Below, in pieces: positions 34,812 through 43,361 of a stretch of DNA of 44,744 bases. How positions within the stretch are numbered: position 1 is the first letter of the stretch; each line of letters begins with the position of its first letter. This DNA comes from Virgisporangium aurantiacum (GTDB taxonomy: Bacteria; Actinomycetota; Actinomycetes; Mycobacteriales; Micromonosporaceae). The stretch is from positions 1 through 44,744 of the forward strand of contig NZ_BOPG01000116.1 in NCBI RefSeq assembly GCF_016863635.1, read 5' to 3'. The position numbers and the translations under genes were made by a program. The notes beneath the pieces are model-generated. The model saw only the letters and a program-made list of their open reading frames with translations. It searched no databases and was not told where the DNA came from.

Positions 34812-35042
34812 TCAACGCCGCGGAGCGAGTGCGGCGGCCAGCGCGTCCCGGTCCATGGTGGCGGGGTTCGACCTGGCCGGGTCCGAGCGCAGCACGACGA
34901 CGTACCGCCCCTCGACGACGTCCCCGCCGGTCGCGACCAGCGGCGCCGGCCCTCCGGCCCGGGTCTGCGCCGAAGCCGTGCCGGACAGCGAGGCAATCGA
35001 TGCCAGCGCCAGCGCGGTGGCCGCCCCGATCGAGCACGGCAT
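34812..35042 (-). pseudogene. Subtilisin-like peptidase, signal peptide and propeptide only
   Basis: 76 codons from ATG 35042. A signal peptide (IGAATALALASIASLSGTAS, then AQTRAG) is followed by VVEGRYVVVLRSDPARSN, the start of an inhibitor_I9 propeptide found before S8 peptidase domains. It ends after LAAALAPRR at a TGA beside the intron remnant; the catalytic domain is missing. A 5'-truncated group II intron does not normally cut a gene this way, so a deletion probably joined them. Confidence 0.65.
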
Positions 35043-35072
35043 GAAGCGCTGACGGCCGGGGAGGTTACCCGC

Positions 35073-37541
35073 TTAGGAGCGTTCGAGGCGGCGCGCCAGA
35101 TGGCGCCCGGTCGCGCTGTCCCCGGCCTCGGCGATCGTGGCGGGAGGGCCGGTCACGACGACCCGGCCGCCCGCGTCCCCACCGCCTGGGCCGAGGTCGA
35201 TGACCCAGTCGGCGCCGGCGATCGTGTCCAGGTCGTGCTCGACAAGGACGACGGTGTTGCCGGCGTCGACGAGCCGGTGCAGTTGCCGCAGCAGCAGCGC
35301 GATATCCGCGGGGTGCAGCCCCGCGGTCGGCTCGTCGAGCAGGTAGAGCGCGTGGCCGCGGCGGGCCCGCTGCAACTCGGTGGCGAGCTTGATGCGCTGG
35401 GCCTCGCCACCGCTGAGCTCGGTCGCCGGCTGGCCCAGCCGCAGGTAGCCCAGCCCCACCTCCCGGAGCGTCTCGAGGCTCCGGGAGGCGGCCGGGACGT
35501 CGGCGAGGAACTTGGCGGCGTCGTCGACGGACATCGCCAGCACCTCCGCGATGTTCTTGCCGCGGTAGGTCACCTCCAGCGTCTCCGGGTGGTACCGCGC
35601 GCCGTGGCAGGCCGGGCACGGCGCGTAGGTCCCGGGCAGGAACAGCAGTTCGACCGCGACGAACCCCTCGCCCTGGCACGTCTCGCACCGCCCCTCCGCG
35701 ACGTTGAAGGAGAACCGCCCGGCCGCATACCCGCGCGCCTGCGCCTCGTCCGTCGCCGCGTACAGCTTGCGCACCGCGTCGAACATCCCGGTGTAGGTGG
35801 CCAGATTGGACCGGGGCGTGCGGCCGATGGGCCGCTGGTCGACCAGGACCAGCCGGTCGAACGAGTCGAGCCCCGCCGCGTCCGGCACGTCGACGTCGAG
35901 CTCCGCCTCGTCGGGCTCGTCGCTCGCCAGCCCGAGGTGGCCGCGCACGACCTCGGCGAGCACCTGCGTGACCAGCGTCGACTTCCCGGAACCGGACACG
36001 CCGGTCACCGCGGTCAGCACCCGGAGCGGCACGTCGACGGACACGCCGTGCAGGTTGTGGCGGGAGACGCCGCGCAGGTGCAGCCAGCCCTGGGGCGTAC
36101 GCGGGCGATGGTCGAGCGGCTCGGCACGGCCGAACAGGTACCGGCTGGTGGCCGACTCCTCGACCTGTTCGAGGCCGGGGACCGGACCGCTGAACAGCAC
36201 GCGTCCGCCGCTCTCGCCCGCCCCGGGGCCGATGTCGACCACCCAGTCCGCCCGCCGGACCACGTCCATGTCGTGCTCCACGACGAACAGCGAGTTGCCC
36301 GCCGCCTTCAGCCGGTCCAGCACGTCCAGCAGCGGCTCCGCGTCGGCCGGGTGCAGGCCCGCCGAGGGTTCGTCGAGCACGTAGACGACCCCGAACAGCC
36401 CTGAACGCAACTGGGTGGCGATACGCAGGCGCTGCGCCTCACCGGGCGACAGCGTCGTCGAGCGGCGCCCGAGGCTGAGGTATCCCAGGCCGAGGTCGAG
36501 CAGCACCTCGACGCGCGCGACCAGGTCGGTGCAGAGCCGGACCGCGACCTCTGTCGTCTCCCCGGACCGAGCGGTCGGCGTGGCAGCCCCGGCCCCGGAC
36601 AAGCCCGCGGCGGGGCGGAGGACCGCCACGACGGCGGCGAGGGGCATCGCGTTGACGTCGGCGATGGTGTGGCCGGCGAAGGTCACCGCGAGCGCCTCCG
36701 GGCGCAGGCCGCTGCCGTGGCACTCCGGGCAGGGCACGCTCCGGACGAACCGCATCGCCCGCTCGCGCATCCGGTCGCTCTTGGAGTCGGCGAGCACGTG
36801 CATGACGTGCCGACGGGCGCTCCAGAACTTCCCGTAGTAGCCGCTGTCGAGGCGGTCACGCTCGGGCTCGACGAGGACGGACGGCTGCTCGTCGGTGTAG
36901 AGCAGCCAGTCCTGGTCCTTCTTCCTGAGCTTGCGCCACGGTCTATCGATGTCGATCCCCAGGCCGCTCACGACGCTGCGCAGGTTGGCGCCCTGCCAGG
37001 CGCCCGGCCAGGCCGCGATGGCGCCGTCGCGGATGCTCAGCGACGGGTCCGGGACGAGCAGGTCCTCGGCGACGTCGTGCACGACGCCCAGTCCGTGACA
37101 CCGTGGGCAGGCGCCGGCCGCGGTGTTGGGGGAGAACGCCTCCGCCTCCAGCCGCGGGGCGTCCGGCGGGTAGGTCCCGGCGCGCGAGTAGAGCATCCGC
37201 AGCAGGTTGGACAGCGTGGTGATGGTGCCGACCGTCGACCGCGAACTGGGTGCCCCGCGACGCTGTTGCAGGGCCACGGCCGGGGGCAGGCCGGTGATCT
37301 CCTGCACGTGCGGCGCACCGACCTGCTGCAACAGCCGGCGGGCGTACGGCGCGACGGACTCGAAGTACCGGCGCTGCGCCTCGGCGTAGAGCGTGCCGAA
37401 GGCCAGCGAGGACTTGCCCGAACCGGAGACGCCGGTGAAGGCGACCATGGCATCGCGGGGAATGTCGACGTCGACGTTCCGAAGGTTGTGCTCGGCGGCG
37501 CCCCGGACACGCACGAACCGGTCATTAACGTCGTTTTTCAC
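35073..37541 (-). CDS. Short UvrA paralogue (excinuclease ABC subunit A-like ABC ATPase)
   Basis: 822 residues, against ~950 for housekeeping UvrA. It has two ABC cassettes: Walker A GVSGSGKSS near residue 38 and GVSGSGKST in the second half; signatures LSPGEAQRLRIATQL and LSGGEAQRIKLATEL; Walker B VLDEPSAGLHP and LLDEPTAGLHP. Zinc motifs are CPRCHGLG/CPECHGSG and CETCQGEG/CPACHGAR. The short length suggests loss of the UvrB-binding region, as in UvrA2/DrrC-type proteins linked to DNA-intercalator tolerance. GTG 37541 has no clear ribosome binding site, so a later start is possible. It is the only intact gene in a decay zone and appears monocistronic. Confidence 0.92.
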   Translation of the reverse strand: MKNDVNDRFVRVRGAAEHNLRNVDVDIPRDAMVAFTGVSGSGKSSLAFGTLYAEAQRRYFESVAPYARRLLQQVGAPHVQEITGLPPAVALQQRRGAPSSRSTVGTITTLSNLLRMLYSRAGTYPPDAPRLEAEAFSPNTAAGACPRCHGLGVVHDVAEDLLVPDPSLSIRDGAIAAWPGAWQGANLRSVVSGLGIDIDRPWRKLRKKDQDWLLYTDEQPSVLVEPERDRLDSGYYGKFWSARRHVMHVLADSKSDRMRERAMRFVRSVPCPECHGSGLRPEALAVTFAGHTIADVNAMPLAAVVAVLRPAAGLSGAGAATPTARSGETTEVAVRLCTDLVARVEVLLDLGLGYLSLGRRSTTLSPGEAQRLRIATQLRSGLFGVVYVLDEPSAGLHPADAEPLLDVLDRLKAAGNSLFVVEHDMDVVRRADWVVDIGPGAGESGGRVLFSGPVPGLEQVEESATSRYLFGRAEPLDHRPRTPQGWLHLRGVSRHNLHGVSVDVPLRVLTAVTGVSGSGKSTLVTQVLAEVVRGHLGLASDEPDEAELDVDVPDAAGLDSFDRLVLVDQRPIGRTPRSNLATYTGMFDAVRKLYAATDEAQARGYAAGRFSFNVAEGRCETCQGEGFVAVELLFLPGTYAPCPACHGARYHPETLEVTYRGKNIAEVLAMSVDDAAKFLADVPAASRSLETLREVGLGYLRLGQPATELSGGEAQRIKLATELQRARRGHALYLLDEPTAGLHPADIALLLRQLHRLVDAGNTVVLVEHDLDTIAGADWVIDLGPGGGDAGGRVVVTGPPATIAEAGDSATGRHLARRLERS

Positions 37542-38018
37542 CAGGTCTGGCTACCCAATTCGGCGGCGCCGAATCACCCGCCACGAGCCCGAACGCGAGG
37601 GCCCGTAACCGGCCGCCGCCCCCAGCCGGGCGCTGATCCGGTTCCTGCTCGACCTTGGCAGCCGTGTCTCCAAGCCGTCGGCACCTCACCGGCGCCCGGA
37701 TCGGCGACCTCGGTGTCACCGGGGGCACCGGGTCGTCGATCTGCGGATGAAAGGCGGCAAGCGCCGCCGCCGGCGGCTGCCCGACGATCTGGCCGCCGCC
37801 ATCGACGGGGCGAGATCGCCGACTACATCGTGATCGAGATCGATCCCGGATTGCGGGTGACGGTTTCCCTTTGGCATGCGAAAGCTGCGGCAACCGGAGC
37901 ACCCGCTGTCCGAGTCGATGATCTTCAGGTCGTGGCCCAGCAAGCGATCAAGAGGCGTCGCTACGTCACCGACCGCGACCTGTGGAAGACCATCGGAGCG
38001 CGCCTGGTTGGCAAGGAC
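37542..38018. other. Recombination debris
   Basis: It contains a short tyrosine recombinase remnant (listed separately) and short frames of unknown origin, such as YIVIEIDPGLRVTVSLWHAK on the plus strand near 37826-37886. No intact gene is seen. It ends where the minus-strand Hsp70-like fragment begins. Confidence 0.5.
37687..37811 (+). pseudogene. Tyrosine recombinase remnant
   Basis: TGARIGDLGVTGG, and after a frameshift near 37727, HRVVDLRMKGGKRRRRRLPD and DLAAAIDG, match the catalytic domain around the first active-site arginine (TGxRxGEL) and the following beta-hairpin with the active-site lysine. Only about 40 codons remain. Confidence 0.6.
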
Positions 38019-38099
38019 TCACCCCGGACCCGCCATCACCGCGACCGTGTTCGATGTCCCGAAGTCGACGCCGAGCCGAGATCCACCATCCCACGTCAC
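38019..38099 (-). pseudogene. Hsp70-like protein, N-terminal remnant (minus copy)
   Basis: From GTG 38099 the frame reads SRLGVDFGTSNTVAVMAGPG and stops. This is the phosphate-1 loop at the start of Hsp70-family ATPases (GIDLGTTNS). Nothing more of the protein follows, so it was cut at about 38020. It points away from a second broken Hsp70-like gene starting at 38569. Confidence 0.65.
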
Positions 38100-38568
38100 C
38101 CCGCACAGCCTAGAGAACCCGGTCGGGCAAGGGGTGCCGCCCGCACTCGGTGCCCGTCGCTCCCCTGCCGCCCCACATGCACATCGAGGCGTCACCGGAG
38201 CGACCAGGTTGCCTCACCGCCGTTCCCTGCACTTCCGGAGTGATCAGTTCAGGTGCACACACTGCTGCGGCACGGTTGGCCTGGAGCCCGGCTATGTGGA
38301 GGACACCGGACGCGTCTCCTTCGGCTTCGCTCGGTGGGTTCCCCGGTTCCTGAAACGCAATGGCTACGGCGTCGCCAAGGCCTCCGGCCGGCCGCGGTGG
38401 CAGATCGACGTGTTCTGATGCCCGCAATGCGCTCGCCTGGAGCTGTTCGCCGCCAACCCGCTGTGACCTCACCGGGCCGCCGGGCGGCGGCCGCCGCCCT
38501 GGGCTCCGCTCGGCAGGCAGCCGGCCGGGATCCATGACAGTCGCTCTTCCGCAGCTATTGTCGGGAAC
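38100..38568. other. Spacer between two broken Hsp70-like genes
   Basis: Presumably it held divergent promoters. A plus-strand frame ending at 38418 reads SDQFRCTHCCGTVGLEPGY, GRVSFGFARWVPRFLKRNGY, then a stop; the first part has a zinc-knuckle-like CTHC, but no family or start is recognisable. No other structure is seen. Confidence 0.4.
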
Positions 38569-39334
38569 GTGGGGGCTGTGCGGCTCGGGATCGACCTGGG
38601 CACATCGAACACGGTGGCGGCGCTGGGGTTCGCCGATGGAACGGTTCAGCCGGTGCTCTTCGACGGTGCGGAGGTGCTGCCGTCGGCTGTGTTCCTCGGC
38701 GACGACGGGTTCCTGCTGACCGGCCGGGACGCCCTGCACTCCGCGCGGGCGGCGCCCGAACGGTTCGAGCCGCACCCGAAGCGGTGCATCGACGACGGCA
38801 CGGTGCTGCTCGGTGGGGTCGAGGTGACGGTGGTGGACCTGCTGGCGGCCCCCGCTGCGGCGGGTGGCCGGCGAGGCGCGCTGGGACCGCGATGCCGCGG
38901 ACCGATCGGTGACGCTGACCTGCCCGGCGGGGTGGGGCGCCACACGCCGGTCGACACTGGCGGCGGCGGCACGGACGGCGGGCCTCGGGCGTATCCGTCT
39001 GGTCACCGAACCGGTGGCCGCGGCCGCCTTCCATCTCCGGCGGTCAGGCCTGGAGCTGCCGGTCGGGAGCCGGCTGGTGGTGTACGACTTCGGCGCCGGC
39101 ACCTTCGACGCTTCGGTGGTGCGCCGCACCTCTGACGGGTTCGAGGTACTCGCCGCCTGTGGCCTGCCCGACGTCGGCGGTCTCGACATCGACGTGGCGG
39201 TCATGGACGCGCTGGGCGCGGCGTACGCCGTGCGCGACGAGGTTCTGTGGACGCGCCTCGCCCGCCCGGTCACCGTCACCGACCGGCGCGCCCGGTTCGC
39301 CTGGCAGCACGACGTGCGTACCGGGAAAGACTGC
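38569..39334 (+). pseudogene. Hsp70-like protein, N-terminal half, frameshifted and cut by IS110
   Basis: It begins VRLGIDLGTSNTVAALGFAD with the phosphate-1 loop, then VLPSAVFLGDDGFLLTGRDA. Near 38855 homology moves to another frame (LRRVAGEARWDRDAADRSVT), continuing through VTLTCPAGWG, LVTEPVAAAAFHLRR, the phosphate-2 loop VVYDFGAGTFDASVV and GLPDVGGLDIDVAVMDAL. It ends near 39334 at the IS110 remnant, so the rest of the ATPase domain and any C-terminal part are lost. Such Hsp70-like proteins in actinomycetes often carry repeat or membrane domains in place of the chaperone lid; their role is poorly known. Confidence 0.8.
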
Positions 39335-39999
39335 TGCCACTTTCCTTGACCAGATCGGTCAGCTCCTGCTTCGCCGTCTTGATCTTCTTGTCGATCCCGA
39401 CGAGTTCGGTGATCAGTTCCGAGGCCAGCCGCCGGCTGGTGCGACCGACCAGATCGCCGGGGCCGGATCGTGTTTAGCAGGGCGCGGGCCTGGTCGGCGC
39501 GCAGGAACGTCTTCGCCCCGCCGGGCAGCAGTTCCAGCAGCAGCTTGTGGATGCGGTTGACCAGGTCGGTGCGGGCCCGTCCGAGTTCGTCGCGGCGGTC
39601 GACCAGCAGCCGCAACGCCACCGTCTCGTCGTCAATGGCCACCTGCCGCAAACCGTTGGTGCGTAACGCCGCCACGGCCACGCTGTGCGCGTCGACCGGG
39701 TCGGTTCTGCGTCCCTGACCGGTGGCGAACACCCGGACCCGCGCGGACAGTTTCGGTGGCACGTCGACCACCGTTTCGCCGTCGGCGACCAGCCGCTGCG
39801 CGATGTGCCGACCGATGCCGTAGCAGCCTTCCACCGCCCAGATCCGCTCTGGATGGCGCCGGCCGGCGGCGAGCATCGCCCGGTAGCCGTCCCGGTCGGT
39901 GCCGAACCGGCCACCCGCCAGTACCGTCTCCCGGTCGTCGATGATCTCGATCGTCGCCGACCGCTTGTGCGGATCCATCCCGATGATGACGCGCCCCAC
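39335..39999 (-). pseudogene. IS110-family transposase, N-terminal DEDD domain, truncated
   Basis: From GTG 39999 (GAGGAG 6 bases upstream) it reads RVIIGMDPHKRSATIEIIDD with the first catalytic Asp, WAVEGCYGIGRHIAQRLVAD (Glu), and TDPVDAHSVAVAAL (Asp pair), i.e. a RuvC-like DEDD catalytic core. It continues to LRADQARALLNTIRPR. One frameshift near 39460 moves homology to DLVGRTSRRLASELITELVG and TAKQELTDLVKESGSSL. The C-terminal Tnp domain with the catalytic serine is missing, so it is inactive. Confidence 0.88.
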
Positions 40000-40011
40000 G
40001 CTTGTCTCCTC

Positions 40012-40215
40012 GCTGTGACCAAAGCCGGGTTCAGCGAGGAGGGCAACGCTACTTTGAGCTGGGCAGTCCCCTCTGGAGCCACTCCACGCCGCGGTGACCG
40101 GCGGGGTGCATGCCAGATGAGAGCCACGCCCCAACCACAGACGGGCAGCCGCTGAATCGAGCATCCCGCCGGTTACCTCGACCAAGCCTGGCCGGGCTGC
40201 GGTCGTAGATCCATT
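40012..40215 (-). ncRNA. IS110 leader region, possible bridge RNA source
   Basis: About 200 non-coding bases precede the transposase gene. In IS110 elements a guide (bridge) RNA is encoded in such non-coding ends, for this group upstream of the transposase. Short self-complementary segments are visible, such as AGCGAGG-type sequence around 40005-40052 repeated in inverted form. I could not fold it or identify target/donor loops, so this is positional inference only. Confidence 0.3.
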
Positions 40216-40282
40216 CAATAAGTAGCCGCCGACCGTGCGCCGGGGTGGGCGGCCGCGCCTGAGTTCCGATCTTCGATTAGCT

Positions 40283-40676
40283 CGTTCGTGGCGATTGGCC
40301 CCGCAGAATCTCGAGGCGGTTCGCTGGCGCGTCGGGGGCTAGGAAGTCGGGGATCGTGCGGCTGTCACGTTTGGGTCGGTTAAGGAGTTCGACCGGCCAC
40401 TCCGTCACTCGCTGGTGCCGGACGTGGTGGTAGGCGCCGGGCTCGGTCTCCTCGATGTACTCCCGTTGAAGGACGAGCGCGAGAGGCTCCTCGGCGCCGT
40501 AGCGCTCGCGCGATGCGGCATTCGCGATGAACAGCTCAATTGAGTCGAACAGCGTGGTGAACTCCCGGACCAGGACGAGCCGATCCGTCCGTCGGCCGAG
40601 GCGACGACTGCGGCGTGCAACGTCGCATGGTCACCGCCGCGAAGGACCTCCAGGCCATCGCAGGTACGGTCGGGTG
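40283..40676 (-). pseudogene. Unrecognised gene, probable frameshift
   Basis: A well-formed frame reads LVLVREFTTLFDSIELFIAN, ERYGAEEPLALVLQREYIEE, YHHVRHQRVTEWPVELLNRP and ends QSPRTS and TAA. It has no ATG or GTG start. The next frame just upstream reads CDGLEVLRGGDHATLHAAVV, suggesting a single shift near 40592. The protein would be about 130 residues, charged and soluble; no family recognised. It lies between the IS110 leader and the metallo-hydrolase. Confidence 0.4.
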
Positions 40677-40807
40677 AGGTCGACGGCAGCGGGGTCGTGG
40701 AAGTCGTCTGGTGTGAGCGGCCCTGTCAGAGGGCCGATACGGGACGTCGCTGTTCGTCCGGTACCGTCCCGCACGGTCCGCGCATCAGAACCGGAAAGAG
40801 GCTCGAC

Positions 40808-41740
40808 GTGGCAGTGAAACGACACCTCCCGGGCGACGCGCACGCGATCGGCGACCGGGTATGGGCATACGTCCAACCGGACGGCACCTGGTGGGTCAAC
40901 AACGCCGGGTTCATCCTTGGTGACGACGGTGTCGTGGTCGTCGACACGTGTGCGACGGAGGATCGCACCCGCGCGTTCCTCGCTGTGGTGGATGAGCACA
41001 CCGGCACCGCGCCTGTGCGCTGGGCGGTGAACACGCACACCCACGGCGATCACACGTACGGCAACAGTCTGCTGCCCGCCGCGACCGCGATCGTCGGGCA
41101 CGAGGCGATGCGCGATCACCTGCTCACCGATCCGATAATCGAGGGCTGCCCGCCGCTGTGGGATCCGGTGCCGAACTGGGGGAACGTCGAACGGCGCGTA
41201 CCGTCGGTGACCTTCCGCGACGCGCTGACCCTGCATCCCGGCGGTCACCGGGTCGAGGTGCTGCACCCCGGCCACCCCGCCCACACCACCGGCGACGCGG
41301 TGGTGTGGCTGCCCGAGCAGCGGGTGCTGTTCTCTGGCGACCTGCTGTTCCACGGCCTCACCCCGCTGGTCTTCATGGGCTCGGTCACCGGTGCGATCCA
41401 GGCCCTGCGGTGGATCGCCGACCTGGACCCGGCGGTCGTCGTACCCGGGCACGGACCACTGATCCAGGGGCCCGACCTGGCCCGCGTCCTCGGCGAGCAC
41501 GAGCGCTACTACCGGCTCGTCATCGACCTCGCCGAACGGGCCATGGCTTCCGGAACTCCGGTGCTGGAGGCGGCCCGCGCTGCGGACCTCGGACCGTTCG
41601 CCGATTGGGCCGACCACGAACGGCTGGTCGCGAACATGCACCGGGTCGTCGCCGACGCCCGAGGCGAGCACCTGGACCCAGCCACCGCCCTGATCGACGC
41701 GGTCGCCTACCGCGGCGGCCCGATGCCCACCTCGGTCTGA
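40808..41740 (+). CDS. MBL-fold metallo-hydrolase
   Basis: 310 residues. The zinc-binding motif is NTHTHGDHTYGNS (HxHxDH); other metal ligands are probably in GHPAHTTGDAVVWL, FSGDLLFHG and VPGHGP. The fold is that of the metallo-beta-lactamase superfamily, whose members hydrolyse diverse esters, lactones or thioesters; the substrate cannot be read. There is no signal peptide, so it is cytoplasmic. GTG 40808 has AGAGG 6 bases upstream. It stands alone, with opposite-strand genes downstream. Confidence 0.9.
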   Translation: MAVKRHLPGDAHAIGDRVWAYVQPDGTWWVNNAGFILGDDGVVVVDTCATEDRTRAFLAVVDEHTGTAPVRWAVNTHTHGDHTYGNSLLPAATAIVGHEAMRDHLLTDPIIEGCPPLWDPVPNWGNVERRVPSVTFRDALTLHPGGHRVEVLHPGHPAHTTGDAVVWLPEQRVLFSGDLLFHGLTPLVFMGSVTGAIQALRWIADLDPAVVVPGHGPLIQGPDLARVLGEHERYYRLVIDLAERAMASGTPVLEAARAADLGPFADWADHERLVANMHRVVADARGEHLDPATALIDAVAYRGGPMPTSV

Positions 41741-41896
41741 CCACATGCGGTCGGCCGGGTCCGCCGCCCCGCTGGGTCAGCTGTCAACGGGTCGTGTTCT
41801 CGTGCAGCGGCGGTTCCCCGTCGCGGCCCCGCGGTGTCCGTGCTCACCACCGCGTTCGGCCGCGACCGCCGTGCCGAGGGGCTGGGCGGCGCCTGC

Positions 41897-42457
41897 CTAC
41901 CGCGTGGTGACGCGCTGGGCGAGTGCTTGGTTCATGGCGTGGAACTGGGGCAGGGTTTTGTCGTGCAGTTGTCCGCGGAAGAAGGGCACGAGGATGCCGG
42001 TGAAGCGTTCGGTCTGGGTGAGTCTGACCCGGCCGGGCCCGATGGACTCGATGAGGAATGCGTGTTCGCCGTCGAACACCGCGCCGGGGCCTAGTTTGCC
42101 CAGCCAACGCAGTTCGTGGCCGGGTGTGGCCGTGAGCACGGTGGGGGTGAACGTCGTTTCGCCGGTGGCGTCGCGCATGGTGTTGGTCAGGGTGGCTCCG
42201 ACTTCGACGGTGCCGCTGGAGGAGACGATGAAGGGGTTCCATTCGTCGTATGCGTCCAGGTCGGTCAGGACCGACCACACCTGTTCCGGCGTGGCCTGGA
42301 TCTCGATCGAGGCGCGGAGGGTGTACGGGACGGTGTTGCTCCAGGTGGCATATCCGGCCAGGACGCCCAGTGCGACAGCCGACGCCACGAGCAGGCGTCG
42401 CCACCCGGGCCTTTTCCCGCGTCGCTTTGCCTGAACGGGTTGCTCGGTCAGGGACAT
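41897..42457 (-). CDS. SRPBCC (START-like) domain protein with membrane anchor
   Basis: 186 residues. A basic N-terminus and one hydrophobic helix (LLVASAVALGVLAGYATWS) precede an SRPBCC domain: ASIEIQATPEQVWSVLTDLD, YDEWNPFIVSSSG, and HDKTLPQFHAMNQALAQR. These domains bind hydrophobic ligands in a deep pocket. ATG 42457 has GGAG 5 bases upstream; ATG 42460 is closer to the site but overlaps the TetR stop by four bases. It is co-transcribed with and presumably regulated by the TetR gene. Confidence 0.85.
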   Translation of the reverse strand: MSLTEQPVQAKRRGKRPGWRRLLVASAVALGVLAGYATWSNTVPYTLRASIEIQATPEQVWSVLTDLDAYDEWNPFIVSSSGTVEVGATLTNTMRDATGETTFTPTVLTATPGHELRWLGKLGPGAVFDGEHAFLIESIGPGRVRLTQTERFTGILVPFFRGQLHDKTLPQFHAMNQALAQRVTTR

Positions 42458-43077
42458 CATTTCTCCTTTGTAGACAGTGCGCCGTCGAGGGCGGCGTTGA
42501 CGAGACGTTCGAGGTAGGTGTCGTCGACCGGTGCGCCGGTGATGAGCACCCGGTAGTACAGCGCGCCGGCGAGTTGGTCGAGCAGCAGGACCGGGTCGGT
42601 GCCTGCGCGGAGTTCGCCGCGCTGGGTGGCGCGTTGGATCAGTTCGATGGCGAGCCTGATCCGACGCTGGTACAGCCCGCGCATGGCTTCGCCGACGTCG
42701 GCATGGCGGGCCGCTGCTGCCACGAGTTCGGCGACGATGCCGGCGGACGGGTCGGCGTCGTGCTCCGGGCGTCCGGCCCGGCGCACCCTGTGTAGCGCGG
42801 CGGCGATCTGCTTCAGGTAGGTGCTCAGATCGGTGCGCACATCGCTGGTGTCGGTGACCGGCACGTCGCGGTCGAGCATGTCCGCGTACACCGCGATGGC
42901 GAGGTGGTCCTTGGTCGGCCAGCGCCGGTACAGCGTCGTCTTGGCGACCCCGGCACGCTGGGCCACCTCGTCGATGGCCAGCCCGGCGTAGCCGGCCGTG
43001 AACAGGGTCTGCCGGGCGGCGTGGAGGATGCGCCGGTCCGCGTCGCTGTCGCGGGGCCTGCCCCGGGGTGTGTTCAT
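42457..43077 (-). CDS. TetR/AcrR-family transcriptional regulator
   Basis: 206 residues. The N-terminal helix-turn-helix (ADRRILHAARQTLFTAGYAG, LAIDEVAQRAGVAKTTLYRR) is followed by a C-terminal ligand-binding helical domain ending VDDTYLERLVNAALDGALS. It is probably a repressor of its own operon with the SRPBCC gene, whose start overlaps its stop. ATG 43077 has GAGG only three bases upstream; ATG 43086 is an in-frame alternative. Confidence 0.9.
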   Translation of the reverse strand: MNTPRGRPRDSDADRRILHAARQTLFTAGYAGLAIDEVAQRAGVAKTTLYRRWPTKDHLAIAVYADMLDRDVPVTDTSDVRTDLSTYLKQIAAALHRVRRAGRPEHDADPSAGIVAELVAAAARHADVGEAMRGLYQRRIRLAIELIQRATQRGELRAGTDPVLLLDQLAGALYYRVLITGAPVDDTYLERLVNAALDGALSTKEK

Positions 43078-43084
43078 ACGCCTC

Positions 43085-43153
43085 ATTTCGATACCCGAGT
43101 TTCGTAAATACCGTACCCGCGAGCCGCGATTTATGCAACTGGAGTATCGAAAT
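43085..43153. promoter_or_regulatory. Inverted repeat flanking the TetR promoter region
   Basis: ATTTCGATAC (43085-43094) and GTATCGAAAT (43144-43153) are perfect 10-bp inverted repeats, 49 bases apart, just before the TetR gene. They could be a pair of half-sites for the regulator. The region between is relatively AT-rich and probably holds the promoter. Confidence 0.45.
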
Positions 43154-43361
43154 CCCGTCCTCGTCGGATCGTGCGCCAGCGAGACGACTCCGCGGGACGA
43201 CAGCGCGCGATCCTCGTCGCGCCGCTCGCATTGAGTCGATAGGCCCGTACGACGCCTCGCAAACCGCAGAACATCCACCTCGACAACACCCCGCCGCGCG
43301 AGCCAGTCGCGGCATGCGTGCGTCGGGCCACGACGACAACGCTGTTCACGACAATGAAGCC

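Larger units (their letters stand above)
39335..40215 (-). mobile_element. IS110-family element, 5' half
   Basis: It comprises the leader region (about 40012-40215) and the N-terminal part of the transposase. The 3' part of the transposase and the right end are missing, with the junction inside an Hsp70-like gene at about 39335. IS110 elements lack terminal inverted repeats, so the outer boundary near 40215 is approximate. Confidence 0.75.

Noticed and set aside
38110..39330. Continuation of the IS110 minus-strand frame past 39330
   Set aside because: Beyond the junction the frame is antisense to the Hsp70-like fragment and its sequence is Arg/Pro-rich nonsense.
40631..41746. Minus-strand 371-codon frame
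   Set aside because: Antisense to the metallo-hydrolase with its clear HTHGDH motif.
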